Assembly (NCBI RefSeq): GCF_037042795.1
Contig: NW_027098889.1
Coordinates: forward strand, 62,001-126,000
Length of the DNA: 64,000 bases
DNA from: Molothrus aeneus
Lineage: Eukaryota > Chordata > Aves > Passeriformes > Icteridae
Reading direction: 5' to 3'
Shown: positions 63,675 through 64,000 of the stretch, one piece after another
Position numbering within the stretch: position 1 is the first letter of the stretch
Layout of the letters: each line of letters begins with the position of its first letter
Notes under the pieces: model-generated
Database searches by the model: none
What the model was told of the DNA's origin: nothing
The model's input: only the letters and a program-made list of their open reading frames with translations
Position numbers and translations under genes: made by a program

Positions 63675-64000
63675 GGGATTCTTTTAATCCATGGTCATGT
63701 TTTTCTTGGGATTCTTGTAACCTTTCCCCATTCGTTCAGCCTTTGCCCTCAAGCCTTTGCTGACATTTCAAGTATCTCGACAAGCTGGAAATGTGTTGTC
63801 TTTCTTTATCATGTCATAATTCCCTTCAAAGGGTTGTTTGCCTCAAGTCTTATTTTTGCTGGTTTTCTGCTAGTTCATTGTCAGAGGGCAGCAGGTGCTT
63901 TGTAAGAGCAAGTACACAATCCTATAGCTTGCTTTTCTTTTGATTTGGCCTGTCTAGAAAACTGAAGGACTGAACATTTCCGACAGGATTTTCTCTCCCC

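Larger units (their letters stand above)
62567..64000. other. Gene-free, non-satellite flank (1.43 kb)
   Basis: Moderately AT-rich sequence without tandem repetition, without an open frame of coding character, and without recognisable RNA-gene structure. No satellite monomer or diverged satellite copy recurs here. I see no clear CR1-type retroposon 3' end or poly(A) tail. Two perfect short inverted repeats lie near the right side. It may be unique DNA or a diverged mobile element that I cannot identify by eye. Confidence 0.6.

Noticed and set aside
63739..63762. Repeated AGCCTTTGC word
   Set aside because: Two copies of a 9-base word only, with no extended similarity.
1..64000. Telomeric repeat, rRNA or tRNA genes
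   Set aside because: No TTAGGG runs, rRNA-like segments or tRNA cloverleaf with A and B boxes were seen.

Overview
This window looks like vertebrate nuclear DNA, most likely from a bird. The evidence is a 61 kb tandem satellite array, no prokaryote-style genes, and one retroviral env remnant whose transmembrane-subunit layout resembles the avian alpharetrovirus group. The species cannot be named from the sequence, and I do not recognise the satellite.

Positions 1 to about 61,450 are one head-to-tail array of a 431-bp monomer, about 142.6 copies, already running at base 1. Phase is kept exactly: a landmark at 147 recurs at 60,918, which is 141 x 431. I see no insertion or deletion in any copy, only substitutions at a limited set of recurrent sites. 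Each monomer has an AT-rich part, holding two diverged copies of a roughly 66-68 bp subrepeat, and a CpG-rich part, holding a perfect palindrome with 10-bp arms. Superimposed on the monomers are near-identical multi-monomer duplications with offsets of 2, 6, 12, 14, 17 and 18 units. The array is therefore a mosaic of recent duplications rather than one regular higher-order repeat. The long open frames throughout it are by-products of the repeat and are not annotated as genes.

From 61,450 to 61,605 the array ends in diverged satellite-related sequence, including a second, degenerate copy of the CpG-rich segment 154 bp downstream of the last good one. Almost immediately after comes a 5'-truncated endogenous retrovirus: an env transmembrane-subunit remnant (61,627-62,184), a polypurine tract, and a probable 3' LTR (62,180-62,566). 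No gag, pol or env surface-subunit sequence lies between the array and the remnant.

From 62,567 to 64,000 the DNA is non-repetitive and AT-leaning. I find no gene there, only two short inverted repeats. No RNA gene, CRISPR array, operon or bacterial regulatory site was found.
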